DNA of 64,000 nt from Orobanche coerulescens. Lineage: Eukaryota; Streptophyta; Magnoliopsida; Lamiales; Orobanchaceae. Below the pieces are notes generated by a model. That model worked only from the letters and a program-made list of their open reading frames with translations. It was not told the DNA's origin and made no database searches. The DNA is taken from contig CM065815.1 in assembly GCA_033398695.1 (NCBI GenBank), positions 5,822,501-5,886,500 of the forward strand, in the 5' to 3' direction. Positions 11,927-23,521 of this stretch are shown here, piece after piece. Position numbers and translations under genes: made by a program. Every line of letters starts with the position of its first letter. Position 1 is the stretch's first letter.

Positions 11927-12476
11927 TAGGGGTGTCGAACGGTTCGGTTCCGGTTAATCGGACCGAAATTTTCGGTTAACCGGAACCACAATTGCTCAAA
12001 AATGAGAACCGAAAACCGAACCATATAAAATTACGGTTAACCAGAACCGAATCAGTTATTTTCGGTTCCGGTTCGGTTAAACCGACATAACCGTTTTTTT
12101 TACACTAGTCAAATTATAAATTATAAATTATAAATATAATATTAATATTTAATACATATATAATATATTATTATAAATTTTTAACAAAATATAAAATATT
12201 TATTTAACAATATTAGGGTTTTAAAATTTTAATTTACGAAAATTAAAATAATAAAATATATAAGTATAAAATATAAAAATAACATTTACTTATAAAATCG
12301 GTTTTTGGTTTGGAACCGTTCGGTTCTGGTTCCGAACCGAAAACCGAAAAATTATGTAATAAGGAACCGAAAACCGAACCGAAAACCGATTATACGGTTC
12401 CGGTTAACCGGAACCGGCTCGGTTCCGGTTCGGTTCCGGTTCTAACCGAGAACCGGGAATCATTTAGACACCCCTA
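11927..12476. mobile_element. hAT-type MITE with 8-bp target duplication
   Basis: Perfect 10-bp terminal inverted repeats (TAGGGGTGTC...GACACCCCTA) are flanked by the 8-bp direct repeat CTAATTGA (11919-11926 and 12477-12484). The subterminal parts are packed with CGGTTCCGGTT/AACCGGAACCG motifs in both orientations, the likely transposase-binding sites. The AT-rich centre has no ORF. TIR sequence and 8-bp duplication both point to the hAT superfamily. Confidence 0.88.
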
Positions 12477-12520
12477 CTAATTGATGTGGGTTCGGCCCAC
12501 ATTAATTAGAATAAAAAATA

Positions 12521-12740
12521 CTTTCTCCGTTCATGAAAAGTATGGTCGTGACGGAGTGACATGGATTTTCTAGAAACTCGGGGAGAAATGTACTTTTTAG
12601 TGGGGAAAAATGGAGGAAAGATATATTTTATATGGAGGAAAAGTAATATTTTAAGTGATCTCATCTTCATTTATGAAAGACCACACTTTTTGGACGGCCC
12701 AAAGAGAAATAAGACCACACTTTTTTATGGATAGATGGAG
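12521..12740. mobile_element. Stowaway-like (Tc1/mariner) MITE
   Basis: The left end CTTTCTCCGTTCATGAAAAG and the right end, read on the minus strand as CTCCATCTATCCATAAAAAA, form an imperfect inverted repeat of the CTCC-rich Stowaway type, and TA lies on each side (12519-12520, 12741-12742). Both ends continue inward into AGT-TGGTC. There is no coding capacity. Confidence 0.6.
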
Positions 12741-12808
12741 TAATAATTTTTTATGATATTGAAATCTTGTAACTTTTGTTCCAATTAAAAAGTGACGGAT
12801 GTAGTAAT

Positions 12809-13378
12809 AGTGCAAAGATTTAGGCAAACGAGTAGATTTGGTAAATTGATATATTTTATAAATACTGATGCCGAGTGTGTAGTTGTTATTAAAAATTAAA
12901 AAATATTAATGGAAAGTTTATGTGTAGTTCAAGTGATGTGATTTTGATTGTTTGATTGTATAAACGTGATAAATATAAACATATCTAAATGATAAATTTA
13001 TAATTAAAAATGTAAATATTTTAGTCAGACAAATAAAATTTTTGCTTAAATAGAATCTTAATAATCTTTTGAATAATGTCATTGTATGTGGTAAAAGTGC
13101 AAAAATTTAGGCAAAAATAGTGGATTTGGTAAATTGATAGATCGTATAAATATTGATGATGAGTTTGTAGCTGCGACCAAAAAATAAAATACATTAATGG
13201 CACGTTTATAGTGTAGATTGATGTGATTTTGATTATTTGATTATGTAAACGTGATAAATATAATTTTTTCAAACAGATCAATTTTTTTTAAAAAAATGTA
13301 AATTTTATAGTCAAACAAATAAAATATTTACTTAAATAGAATCTTATAATCTTTTGAATAATGTCGTTGTATGTGGTG
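12809..13378. repeat. Two-copy tandem duplication, about 285 bp each
   Basis: The stretch beginning GTGCAAAGATTTAGGCAAA (about 12810) is repeated in diverged form from about 13098, and both copies end with ATAATGTC-TTGTATGTGGT. It is AT-rich and non-coding. Bases 13379-13969 hold no gene; they include repeated phrases such as CCGAATTATGAC-AAAAATGGGC and GCACCAC-AAA, which may be the 3' untranslated part of the LINE read on the minus strand. Confidence 0.75.
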
Positions 13379-13969
13379 TGCAACCACACGATCAATATAC
13401 TCATATGAGTGTGTATGATGGAACTAGATTGGAGCACAATGCAAAGGATATCTCAAACCTCAAATTCCATAATCGACGAGCTTTAGCTCAGCATATATCC
13501 ATGTCCACTATTCACAAAAGTGGAATCGTCCAGGTCTTTTTGTGAAAGAAAAAAGTCGCCCCGCTACAGCAGGCGGGTTGCTTCATTTGTCGTCGCCGGC
13601 GAGCTCTTGGTGAGGAGACCTTTTTTTGTGGACGGGGGTTGAGGCGGGACCCACCAACCTGTAAATAAGAAGATATCAAGAAATACAAAGTAACAGTCCC
13701 GAATTATGACAAAAAATGGGCAATAATTCGGGTCCAAACATCGAAGAAAACTACGACCCGCAAAAGAAATACAAAGTGCACCACAAAAAATGGGCTAATG
13801 TGCGGACCCGTAGACCAAAATAACTCAACTCCGAATTATGACCAAAAATGGGCCATAATTCGGAACCTAAAATCTAAAGTGCCTACGGCCCGCTAGATCA
13901 CTACAAGGTGCACCACTAAAACCGTGGGCTAATGTGCGGACCAATAGGCAAACAAGCAATCGATCAAAA

Positions 13970-15335
13970 ATAAAAATTATCTAAATCTAAAAGACGGATA
14001 ACCAAGCTGATCCATCCGAATAAGGGAGAGAAGGAACGGAGGAGTAGTATCGTAAGAATAAGTCTGAATGTCGAGGGATGACATGCCAAGCTCAGAAAGA
14101 TAGTCGGTCGACCTGTTGCCCTCCCGGAGAATATGAGTGACTCTGAACTGAATATCTCTGAGAATGTGTCGGATACGCATAAGAGTGTGACGAACCTGCC
14201 AAGAGCCCCGATGGCCAGATGATAGCAGGGTCACCACACCAGCAACATCAAGCTCAATCCAAACATGTCTCGATCTCTGGGAAGCTAGAATCAAACCAAT
14301 CGCCAACGCCTGAATCTCAGCATCAAAACTAGAAGAGGCCTGAAAAGAGGAATGGAAAGCAAGAAGGAGCTCTCCGTGATGATCTCCCCCACCCGCAATC
14401 TGTGTGTCTCTATCGAACGAAGACCTCCCCCACTCGCAATCTGTGTGTCTCTATCGAACGAACCATCCGTGTTGAGCTTGATCCAAGGGGTCTTGGGTCG
14501 AAGCCAAACCACCGGGACGGGGCGACGAGTCTGAGCGGGGGAAGATGTAGCTCGCTGGAAACGATCAGGCGGCGAGCAACCCTCCCAGAACTCAGATGAA
14601 ATAAGCCCCGCAGCAGCCAACAAATCAACATAGCGCTCCACCTGCACAATAACATGAGACGGAAGAAAAGTAACCGCCCTATGCTTTGCACTATTCCTTT
14701 CTGTCCAGATGTCCAAAGGATCAGACAAGGAATAATGAAAGTCGCGTGCCTAAAGTGTGTGCCGTGTGCGAAAAAACTCAGGAGCTCAAAGAAATTCTGA
14801 GTATGGGGAAGGGATAACTGTGTCCATGCGCCAAAATACTCCCACACGTCACGAGCCACATTACTCTCCAAGAAAAGGTGGGCAATGGTCTCGGTATGGT
14901 AGGTCTGGGTAAGGGTATGCGAGCAGCACAAACATCTAGAAGCCAATGAAACGCCCCTCCTCTGAAGAATGTCATCAGTCGGTATCTGTCGCATGAGAAG
15001 TCACTAAATAAACACCGAAATGGTCGGTGTAAGTAAGGCAGTCCAGATGGCCCCGTAAATAAGATTAGCCTGACCCCTCACCTTGATGTGAGACTAAGAC
15101 GGCGACAATGAGAACGCACCCGAAGAGGTAAGAGTCCAGCACATACTATCCGAATCCTCCTCGGCGATGGGAATCGCGGATATCTTCTGGATGAACTGAG
15201 GGGTAAATCATAGCTACTCTCCAACAATAGACTCCAATCTACCCATGTCCCACGTCCCATCAACCCATAACTCGTTAATCCTAAGGTGGGGTCTACCAGG
15301 TGATGAGACCTTAGGATTAGGATACCTCTACTTAA
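13970..15335 (-). pseudogene. LINE (L1-type) 3' remnant: zf-RVT and RNase H domains
   Basis: On the minus strand, the reverse-transcriptase-associated zinc-binding segment comes first (RQIPTDDILQRRGVSLASRC...C...HLFLE, about 14994-14830). A linker follows, then an RNase H domain beginning WIKLNTDGSFD (about 14480) and ending near 13977 (HILREGNRSTDYLSELG). Reading changes frame several times. A 41-bp tandem duplication (14384-14420 and 14425-14461) falls inside the RNase H part and repeats the RSIETHRLRVGE segment. Bases 15000-15335 hold a more decayed upstream part. The endonuclease and RT core are missing. This is a dead 5'-truncated insertion. Confidence 0.8.
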
Positions 15336-15336
15336 T

Positions 15337-15577
15337 TGACAAAGGAAAGAAGGCATGGAGCTTTAATAACTCACTTAGTACGCTTTTTAAAAGATTACGT
15401 TGTACGATTATGTCCGATAAACACTTCTCAAATAAATGTTCAGCCTCTTGTGAACCTTCAGGTACTATTATATTCAATGTTTGTTCAATTCCTATTTTAC
15501 GTGCAAATGCAGTATTGGCATTTGGTTCAGCAATAATGATATCTCCCAACATGCCAAACTAGTTGTTACCCCGCCAG
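15337..15577 (-). pseudogene. accD: Nuclear plastid DNA: 3' part of accD
   Basis: The minus-strand frame 15552-15328 reads [12 protein letters not shown], then EQTLN-IVPEGSQ-AE, then [18 protein letters not shown]. This is the C-terminal end of the plastid-encoded carboxyltransferase beta subunit of acetyl-CoA carboxylase. The upstream bases to 15577 continue the plastid reading (TTGGVTASF region, here altered). Several residues differ from the conserved enzyme (for example ARKIGIEQ where the plastid gene has GKRVIEQ) and the tail is lost, so this is a diverged nuclear insertion, not the organelle gene. It lies between the LINE and an LTR fragment, with no promoter of its own. A mitochondrial intermediate is possible. 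Confidence 0.82.
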
Positions 15578-16988
15578 TTGTAATATCCGCAATTTCGATT
15601 TTTGGTAAAAAAAATTTTTTGGCAGGAGTCCATTTTGACGGCTCGCTTGTGACCGTTTCGGCATTCTGAGAATGATTAAAAGGATTCTAGTGTTCATGAT
15701 TGTTTCTTACCTTATAATAAAAGAATCGAATAGTAATAAATTAGGAGCTATTATGATAGTCGGAGGAAAAAAAACGAGAAATGAGAAGAGAGGTATCCAA
15801 AATAAGATTTTCTTTCTAATTGGACGTTTCTGAAATGAAACATGATGTACCAGATGCGCGAACCAATGGGAAGGTGATATCTAGGCGATCAACGAGCAGC
15901 CCAAGAATGCACTCTTAGCATCTTGGCTCGGGAAATAAAATAGGTGGGGTCGAGCCACCATCCCGAAAAAGAACCCTTCGTTGAAGAGACATAGGCCGAG
16001 TGGACGTTTGATATTGATGAGGTTGATTGGGACATGGACCTGGGCCTAAGGCCTGGAAAAGAGTCTATTGTTGAAGAGGACTCAGTCGAACCGAGGTTTC
16101 AAGACACAAAAGAAAAATCTGCCACGCCTAGACTTTTCCCCAAAGACTTTTCCACCTTATTTTATCAAGTTCAGGGGAATATTAAAAGGAGGGGATTGGT
16201 ATAGGATGGTTCAATATATTATATCGACTGAAGATTTCATGCTATTATTGTACCAAAAGATTTGGTATACGAAAATTATCCGAGTTTATTTCGGTGTCGT
16301 TTTGTTGAGTTCCGTATTTTTAAGCGACTTTTCCAAGTATGAGTTTGACTTTGTAAAATCACCATAAATTCTTGGAGACTCCAAAAATTCTGAATCTTTC
16401 CATTATTATAGAGCATCAAGTTAGCTTTGTCAATCAGAGTCCGGACGAAGGAGTTATGGTCGAAATAGCTAAGACTGCACCATGTGCCTTTTGATGCTGG
16501 AGCGGGCTGTACCGTGGGCCGCGGCCCCTGCTGTCCGGGCCTCGGCACTAAGCCAGTACTGGGCAGTATATATTGGTCGGACAGGCTACTTCTTCACTAA
16601 TTTTCTCACTCAATTCAACTCCTCCGCGACCGATACTCTGAGATCACGAAGACATGTTGTTCAACTACCAATCCATGATGTTCTTGAGTTTCTAACGTCG
16701 ATTAATCATCACATAACATCCTCCGATCGACCGAATCAAGGTTAGATTTCCTAAAAATCTAGTTTTGGGAAAATTGGGGGTTTTGTTTGATTTCATCCAT
16801 TTAATCCGTAGTAACTTAGATCAGTGATGGATTAATGATTATTGAGCTGTATTATATCAATTTCCTTGTTGTTCCATGGTTTGATTGTCGAGGATTCGTC
16901 GTTTTGTTAGGTTCCTAATCGACACTTTGAAGGTGTCCGATAGAATGTCATAGAGGGATTCGGGCGTTCCATGATTATTATTCCATCG
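15578..16988 (+). repeat. Fragment of a chromovirus-type LTR
   Basis: It starts TGTAATATCCGC and follows the start of the 3658 LTR for about 100 bp. The order is then broken by the dispersed segment at 15676-15857. From about 16560 it resumes a promoter and leader like that of the other LTR: TATATATT at 16567, then GACATGTTGTTCAACTACCA and GAATCAAGGTTAGAT. A 12-bp palindrome GGGCCGCGGCCC lies about 60 bp before the TATA box. No GGTGTTACA end is present; it is cut off near 16988 by the Tat remnant. Bases 15858-16150 are unassigned. Confidence 0.65.
15676..15857. repeat. Dispersed segment, copy 2
   Basis: It runs from AAAAGGATTCTAGTGTTCAT to ACATGATGTA and is the shorter copy of 3432-3652. Here it follows the first 100 bp of an LTR directly, whereas copy 1 precedes an LTR start. 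Confidence 0.75.
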
Positions 16989-17335
16989 TTACCGGAGAGA
17001 GGGGCACCACCCATCCCAAAGAAGGCGATCGCCTGGCCCAGAAGGCGGTCGCGAGGCCTCCCGACGAGTTTACGAGCTTCGAGGACGTGAGAGTCCACCT
17101 TCTACACAACCTCAATATGTCTCCGGCCTATATCTTCAACGCCATCGAGGAACGCGAATGGCTAAGCAAGCCTAAGGCTATAAGGGATAATGGTCATCTG
17201 GACCGCAACAAATTTTGTGCCTACCACAAGAGTCCCGACCACACCACCAGCCAATGCCGCGACCTCCTCAGACAACTCTTGATATTGTTCAAGGAAGGCA
17301 AGCTAGACAGCTTACTCGATGAACAAGAAACTTAA
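16989..17335 (+). pseudogene. Tat-type gag C-terminal fragment
   Basis: The open frame runs from the junction near 16990 to TAA at 17333-17335. It contains a FTSFEDVRVHLLHNLNMSPA segment followed by a single CX2H-type knuckle in NKFCAYHKSPDHTTSQC. These are the end of the gag domain and the nucleic-acid-binding finger of plant Tat gags. There is no start codon; the fragment begins at a break with the LTR piece to its left. The frame is intact through the finger and stops soon after, which is earlier than protease would begin. Confidence 0.75.
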
Positions 17336-17339
17336 ACGA

Positions 17340-18260
17340 GAATTTCCTAATCAGAGGTTGACTCGCTCGCCCTCTAAAGTTCGTCATCTAACATGATGGA
17401 CTTAGGCAAAGCGATCATCTCCACGTGCACAACGTATACCGTCGAGGATCGCCATCTAACATGATGGTCCGAGGTAGAAGAGTGCTGCCATGGTCGCGGA
17501 AGTCGACGAAACCGACGGCCCATCCATGCAAGGTTCCTTTGGGCAGAGATCGCTCGCCCTTCGTTTAATATGAGGCGGGCGTAACTAAAGGACCCTCCAG
17601 AAACAGATCAGAGGATGACTCGTTCGCCCTCTAAAGTTCGTCATCAAACATGAAGGACCTAGGCAAGTGATCACCTCCCCTTACACAACGTACGCCGACG
17701 AGGATCGACATCTAACATGACGATCCCAGGAAGAAAAGTGTCGACATAGCTGTGGAGGTCGATGGAACCGATCTCTACAAACATGCAAGGTTCCTTTGGG
17801 CAGAGATCGCTCACCCTTCGTTTAAATACGAGGCGGGTGTAGCCAAAGGACCCTCCAAAACAGATCTGTGGACCCGCTCGCCCGCCCTCAAGGTCAATCA
17901 TCTAACATGGTGAACCCGGACAATGCGACGCATCCCTACCCCCGTCACAACGTATGCTGTCGAGGATAGCCATCTAACATGGCGATCCGAGGCAGAAAAG
18001 TGCTAACAAGCCACGGTCGCGAAGTCGATTCATCCGACGGCGCCCCGTGCAAGGAGTCCGCCGGGTTAAGATCGTCCGCCCCATCGCTTCATTGCAAGGC
18101 AATACATAGCCTACGGAGGACCCTCCCAATTAAGTGAGTCGCGAGAAGTTGGCCATCAGACGGAATGTCGCTCGCGCACAAGACACGGTCGCGGAGGTCG
18201 GTTCCATAGAACTCCACAACTGTGCACGGTTCCTCAAGGCCGGGATGGTCGGTCTTCCTC
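17340..18260 (+). repeat. Tandem repeats of about 260 bp (three and a half units)
   Basis: Units start near 17344, 17601, 17857 and 18128, the last being partial. Each full unit carries GCTCGCCCTC, CATCTAACATG (twice), a GTCGCGGAAGTCGA-like part, and ends GGAGGGTCC read on the minus strand (GGACCCTCC on the plus). The units diverge by many substitutions, so the duplication is old. It is non-coding. Bases 18261-18660 hold leader-like sequence with several GACGATC motifs and no gene. Confidence 0.82.
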
Positions 18261-18669
18261 GAGGAGTCTGCAAAATTGAAGAACGCCCAACGATTTATTT
18301 TCGTTCCCTTACTTCCACCAAGGAAACAAAAACAAGGGGCAGAGCGGGGCCATACCCTTACATGCGATCGGCTTTGTTCAAACACGTATGACGATCGACT
18401 TTGTGTAAAAAGTTAAACCTGTGAGTTTCAGTTGTATTGTCTATTCATTCGGAGCCGCATACACGACGATCGCTCCTCAAACAATTGTATACAATTATGC
18501 ATAAGATTCGGACAGAGGATCATACCAGAAGTTCAGATAGACAATCATACAAGAAATTCAGAAAGACGATCATACAAACATGAAGACTGAAGTCAGAAAT
18601 TCATTTCATTCCACTGGAAGGATTTACAATGACGATCGTCCGAAGGCGAAATACACAGAAATGCAAAAA

Positions 18670-21402
18670 TTACAAGACAAAATCAAAAACAAAACAGACT
18701 CGGGCTGCCCCTGTCTGGCCTTCGCCATCGGCCGCGGGATCGGTCCGGCTTTCGCCACCGGTCGCTATATTGGCCTGTGCTCCCTCGCCGGTTTCAGGAA
18801 CTGCCTCCCCGTCCTCCGGGGCATCTGGGCGAACGAGATTACTGGGAGTCGGGTACCAGACCAAGTCGACGCCGAGATCCGGGAGGTCCAGGATCGGCAC
18901 GGAGAAGGCAGGATGAAAAGGGTGCTCCAACGCATAAGCTTTGAAATTTTCAGCCAGAGGGCCGACCTCGAGCCCTCCCTTCTTTGCGGCGCGGATTGAG
19001 TCAGCGAATGCCATATAGTAGGAAAACTCACTGACATACTCCACGTTAAGGAAGGGATCGGCCTCGGTTGCCTCCAGCTTTCCCCTCAGCTCCGCAGCCA
19101 CCTGATGTGCACCCTGGAGCTCGGATACCTTGGCGGCCATTTCTTCCTTCGACGACCCCAACTCACTGGTCAGCCGGGCCACGGTCACCTTCAGCTGATC
19201 GGCCTCCTTCTGTGTGGCCGCGTGCGACCGGCGGGCTTCTGTCATCTAGTCCCGTATCCAGTCGGTCACCACCCGGGCCTGCTCCAAATCCTGCCTCGCC
19301 CGCTCAAGGTCCTGCTTCGCCTGTTTAGCCGCCTCCACGAAATCTTTCTCCATGGCCATGATCCTATCGGCGAACTCGGCATTTTGTTTCCGAGCAGCCT
19401 CAAGGTCCGCATGAAGATGAGCGGTGGAAGGCCGCCCCTCGTAATCCCTCACGGCCTGGACGGCCATCGTCGCCGTCTGGAGGGCCAGCGCGAAAGTTGC
19501 TTGCATCGCATCAGCGGACCGACGGCGAGCGATCGCGTCCAGGTCAGTCGTCTAGGCCTTCGGTATGGAGGTGGCAGCCCGAGCGACGTAAGAAAGGACA
19601 TCGCAAGCATCGCGAGGAGATCTGCTCGTGAGGAAATCCAGCACCATCGGCGAGATGTTCGGATCGACAAGATGGAGCCTGCACCAAGAACAAAGTGTTG
19701 GCATATTTCCAGCAGGGAAATATCATAACCCAGCAAAGCGACCAAGCTTACCTATCGACCTTCTCTGGGTTGCGGCCGAAGAACGGCTTCCCGCGCACGG
19801 TCTCGGCATCGGCGGTCGCCATGGCCTGTAGAAAAGCCGATGAGGGCGTGGGCCCCTCCGTCATTGGAATCGCCGAAAGTGGAGGCGCGGCGACCGGCGG
19901 CTCCACAACAGGCGCATCAGTAGCCTCGTAGGTCGGGGGCTCCACCACCCTCTGCCTCTTGTGGTTAAGTTGGAGTCCCAGCTCTTCCCGCGGCCCTTGC
20001 TCGTCGGCAACCGGCCCCACAAGAGGTCTCCCCTCCAGAACAGGACAGATTGGCGCCGTATGGGCACGACTCGTTTTCTTTCCCTGGCGGAGACGGGTCA
20101 TGATTCCCGGGTTAGACATGATGATCGTGGCCGGAGGCTCGGGGAAACGAGGAAAATGGATCTCTGCACAGAAAGAGATCGACATAAGTTAGCCATCATC
20201 ATCATCATCATCATCAATCAAGTCGATCGTCCAGCAAAGGAAAAATCGTGAAAATTCCTACTTGGAACTCTTAGATGACAAGGGTAACGAAACAAACGAG
20301 CGGCCAGCCGATGAGCCTCGTTGTTGATCAGGCGAGCGTCGATATGACTATCTGGGAGACTTCGTATTCGCTCCCAAACGATCTCAAAGTCGAAAGGAAG
20401 TTTGCCTGCTACCGGAGCGAGGGTACGTACGGAAAGAGAAACAAATTAGATCAGTACAGGATATTCCCGAATGAAAGGAGAGTCAAAACCCTTACTCGGA
20501 TTCCTTTCCCGGAAGCCGGTGGGAATATCCAACTCATCAGTCGGATTGTCACTCGAGGCCGATCTCCACGCTCCACCAACCCAAAACCACTTCGTCAGGT
20601 CACCCCGGACCTTGTTCTGCACACCAAGAACCACCCGGCCCGAGCGACCCTAGATGTGATAACCGCCGACGGTCTCCAGCGCAGAAGGCATACAGAACAG
20701 CCGGTGACCGCCCAAAAGGGTGAAGGTGTAGATGATCTGCAGCCATGCGTTCGGCGTCAGTTGGAGCGGCGCCACGTTCCACGCAGTCAGTAGCTAAAAA
20801 ACGGCGAATGGCAACGGGAATCGCAGCCCGGCCTCCATGATCGCCTCATTGACGGCAACCATGGCCTCGGAAGGTTGATCGGCGCGCTCATTCTCGGCTG
20901 GCACGTAAAGGGAGACGTCAGAGGGGACATGGAACTCCATCCTCCAGTGAGCCAAATCCTTCCTGGTGGCCGAGCTTTTGATCTGGCCAAGGGTCCACGG
21001 GGAGCGACCCGTGGCCCAGAACAGTGATCGCCTCTCAGGCACGTGAGGATGGGCGATCGAATACTCGCGGAAATTAAACTTCGGAATTGGGCCAGCCAGA
21101 CTCTCCATAAGGTCGGAAAAGTCCGAGAAGGCTTTGTCGAATGCGTTATGTTACTCCTAGTACGTTTTCATGGCCGCCTCTTCTTCGGCCAGCGAGCGTT
21201 TTCTCCCCACCTCCGCAGACCTGGCCACATCGGCATCATTGAATAGTTCCTCGACTTCCGAGAGATTAATACCGGCACGGATAGCCTCGACAGCTGTCTC
21301 CATGTGGAACTCCGCGGAGGTTTCTTCCCGGGCAGTCGACGTCCCAACGGCGGAAGTACTACCCACCTCATACACAGATTGTCGTCCTCCGGACATTTTC
21401 AA
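18670..21402 (-). pseudogene. Antisense accessory ORF of Tat element (plant transposon-protein type)
   Basis: On the minus strand, from 21402 downward, one long decayed reading can be followed in pieces. The first is a short N-terminal part (MKMSGGRQSV...). The second is a 104-residue stretch (21108-20794) ending AGLRFPLPFAVF. It continues after a stop into LLTAWNVAPLQLTPNAWLQI, the signature of the 'putative gypsy-type transposon' domain found in many plant genomes. A Pro/Ala-rich linker follows (20185-19748). Last is a coiled-coil part (19506-18760; EAARKQNAEF..., ERARQDLEQAR) and an acidic tail. Several in-frame stops break it. The protein's role in the element is unknown; a structural or packaging role is only a guess. 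Confidence 0.68.
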
Positions 21403-21923
21403 GAAGAAAGGAAAAAGGAGAAGAGCTATTGTTCTTATCTAAAGGATCTGAGACGAACGACGATCATCGCACAAAGCTTCAAGAAAGGTTGGCTATCTTC
21501 TTCTCGGAACGAAAATGCGTAAAGGATTTTACTCTGCAGCCCTAGCCCTTTTTATAGGAGAATGTGGGGGCTCCCGTGCAAATAAGAAAAATCTCGAGGG
21601 CTGAAGTGCAACCGTCGGACAAAGTCGCAGTCAATGCTGCCCTCGAAACCCACGTACGCATCGTTTCGAGGATACGCCAGACGAGGAGTCTTGACTAACC
21701 GTCGGACTCCCCCAATCGCATCGCGACACGTACCCCCGCGGTGTTTCGAGCCCGCTATTATTTCCCGCTCTTTTCAGCGCCCGAGTGGATCGTGCAAATT
21801 CAAAACCAGTCCACTCGAAAGACGATCGTCTAACTCATAAAAAGTCGCTCGTCTAAATCCAAGCGATCGCCAGTGGAGCCACCTCACCCCACGTCTTCGA
21901 CATCGGAGCAAGCTGGGGGCAAT

Positions 21924-22982
21924 TGTTGTGGCGTAATTAATACGCCTCGGAAGTGGCGATCTCCTCGCCCACAATCGACTATCAAGAAGCACCAACAGCC
22001 CGCCAACGGGCACTTAGGCTGGTCAGCCCAAGACAAGTACCAATAAGCCAAGACAGCCTTACCAAACGAGATATCAGATCGAGGCCATGTATCGGACGAT
22101 CGACGTACATGCGATCGTCTTCGGGCACCTATCGAGCGTCTCTAGTGCCCGACCAAGGACGACCGTCTTATGCCACCTGTAAAGCAGATCTCCGCCAAAG
22201 TCTATGAAGATCGAATCTCGGAATGGTGGCCCACGTGCAGACCCACAAATTGCATAGCAAGAGACGGCTTGGTTGACTCATGTCCCATCTAATGACAGAG
22301 ACAGCTCTTTCACCTACCGACAGACCCATCGAAAGGTCCTAGATGGGACCTCCCGAGACAGCGACATGGGACACGTGTTGTCTTCCCGTTGGATCGCACA
22401 GCTGGCTGCCAGCAGCAACCACGGACTTTAAGGAAACCGTCCCATGTGCTAAGACGATCGCCCGATTATTATAATACAGGAAAAGGCGATCGCCCGTTCA
22501 GGATAAAGACATCCCAACTACCTCCTCTTCTATAAATAGAAGACTTCCGACATTTGGGAAGGGGTTCAAAAGTTCTGACATCAAACAGCAAATGAAGAGA
22601 TTCTTTCACTCATCAATACACATATTTCCCTCAAGAGAAATCACGAGTACAGAGAGACGATCGGCATATACAAGTTCCCTCTCTGTATTTAACCTTTGTT
22701 ACAAGAACTCCTAGAGCTTCACCTCTAGTTCTTTCGGCAATCTACTGCACTCAAAGGCTAGATAGCTAGGGTCTTTACACTCATTGTAATTGTACTCTAA
22801 CATTAATACTTGTACTCCCACGTATTTCGTATTAATAACATCTCGCGAGAGCATTCAAGCCCGGGACTAACAACCCCGACAAATCTTGTGTTATTTACAT
22901 TCCCACGGACGTGCTCTTGCATTTTGTTTGTTACTCTCCCATTCCAGCATTTTATCTCCGGATAATATTTTGGGTAACAACA
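21924..22982 (+). repeat. 3' LTR of the Tat remnant
   Basis: It runs from TGTTGTGGCG to GGGTAACAACA (short inverted repeat TGTTG/CAACA), preceded by a purine tract. The TATA box TATAAATA is at 22531-22538. Upstream of it GACGATCG and GGCGATCGCC motifs recur (22080-22490). CT-rich leader and likely polyadenylation part follow. Confidence 0.82.
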
Positions 22983-23108
22983 AAGGATATTTTATATTGA
23001 AATTTACGTGACTTCCCAAAGCATTTAAAGTTTCAAAATATCACGTTGATAAACTCTCATTGGCGTAGCCACACCAAAACGTTACTCCTCTGGGTGCGAT
23101 TTATACAA

Positions 23109-23173
<65 letters not shown>

Positions 23174-23521
23174 CATATATACATTCATATATACATATAC
23201 ACCGTCACCACTCTTCATTCCAGTACAATGTGAGAATCAACAATCATGGAGTACGTATTCACGATTCACATTTAACTCCAAATCATAACACAAAAATCAC
23301 ACAAGGTCGTGTGACACGAGACACATCATATAGAGGGGAGACTTACATCCACAGATCGCACGAAGATGAAGGCTGCACCTTGATACTAATCACGACCGAT
23401 ATCTCAGACGACGCATCGCGACACGACTCAGTCAGACAAAATCTGACAAGACAAGACCTGACATCACACAACTCGACCTGACAGCTTAGGTTTCCGCAAC
23501 CTAAGCTCCGATACTAAATTC
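22983..23521 (-). other. Start of interior of an inverted chromovirus, with primer site and microsatellite
   Basis: Read on the minus strand, TTAGTATCGGAGCTTAGG (about 23499-23516) follows the LTR end and matches the initiator tRNA-Met primer site (TGGTATCAGAGC type) with one or two changes. Farther in there is a (CA)n(TA)n microsatellite (about 23108-23180). No gag frame survives; the element is cut at 22982 by the Tat LTR. Confidence 0.6.

Larger units (their letters stand above)
16989..22982 (+). mobile_element. Tat-lineage Ty3/gypsy remnant, pol deleted
   Basis: On the plus strand there is a gag C-terminal piece, a block of 260-bp tandem repeats, an antisense accessory ORF region and a complete 3' LTR preceded by a purine-rich tract (AGCTGGGGGCAAT). 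An extra ORF on the strand opposite to gag-pol, between pol and the 3' LTR, is a known trait of some Tat-lineage elements. Protease, RT, RNase H and integrase are absent and the 5' LTR is not present, so this is a truncated or non-autonomous copy. Confidence 0.72.
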
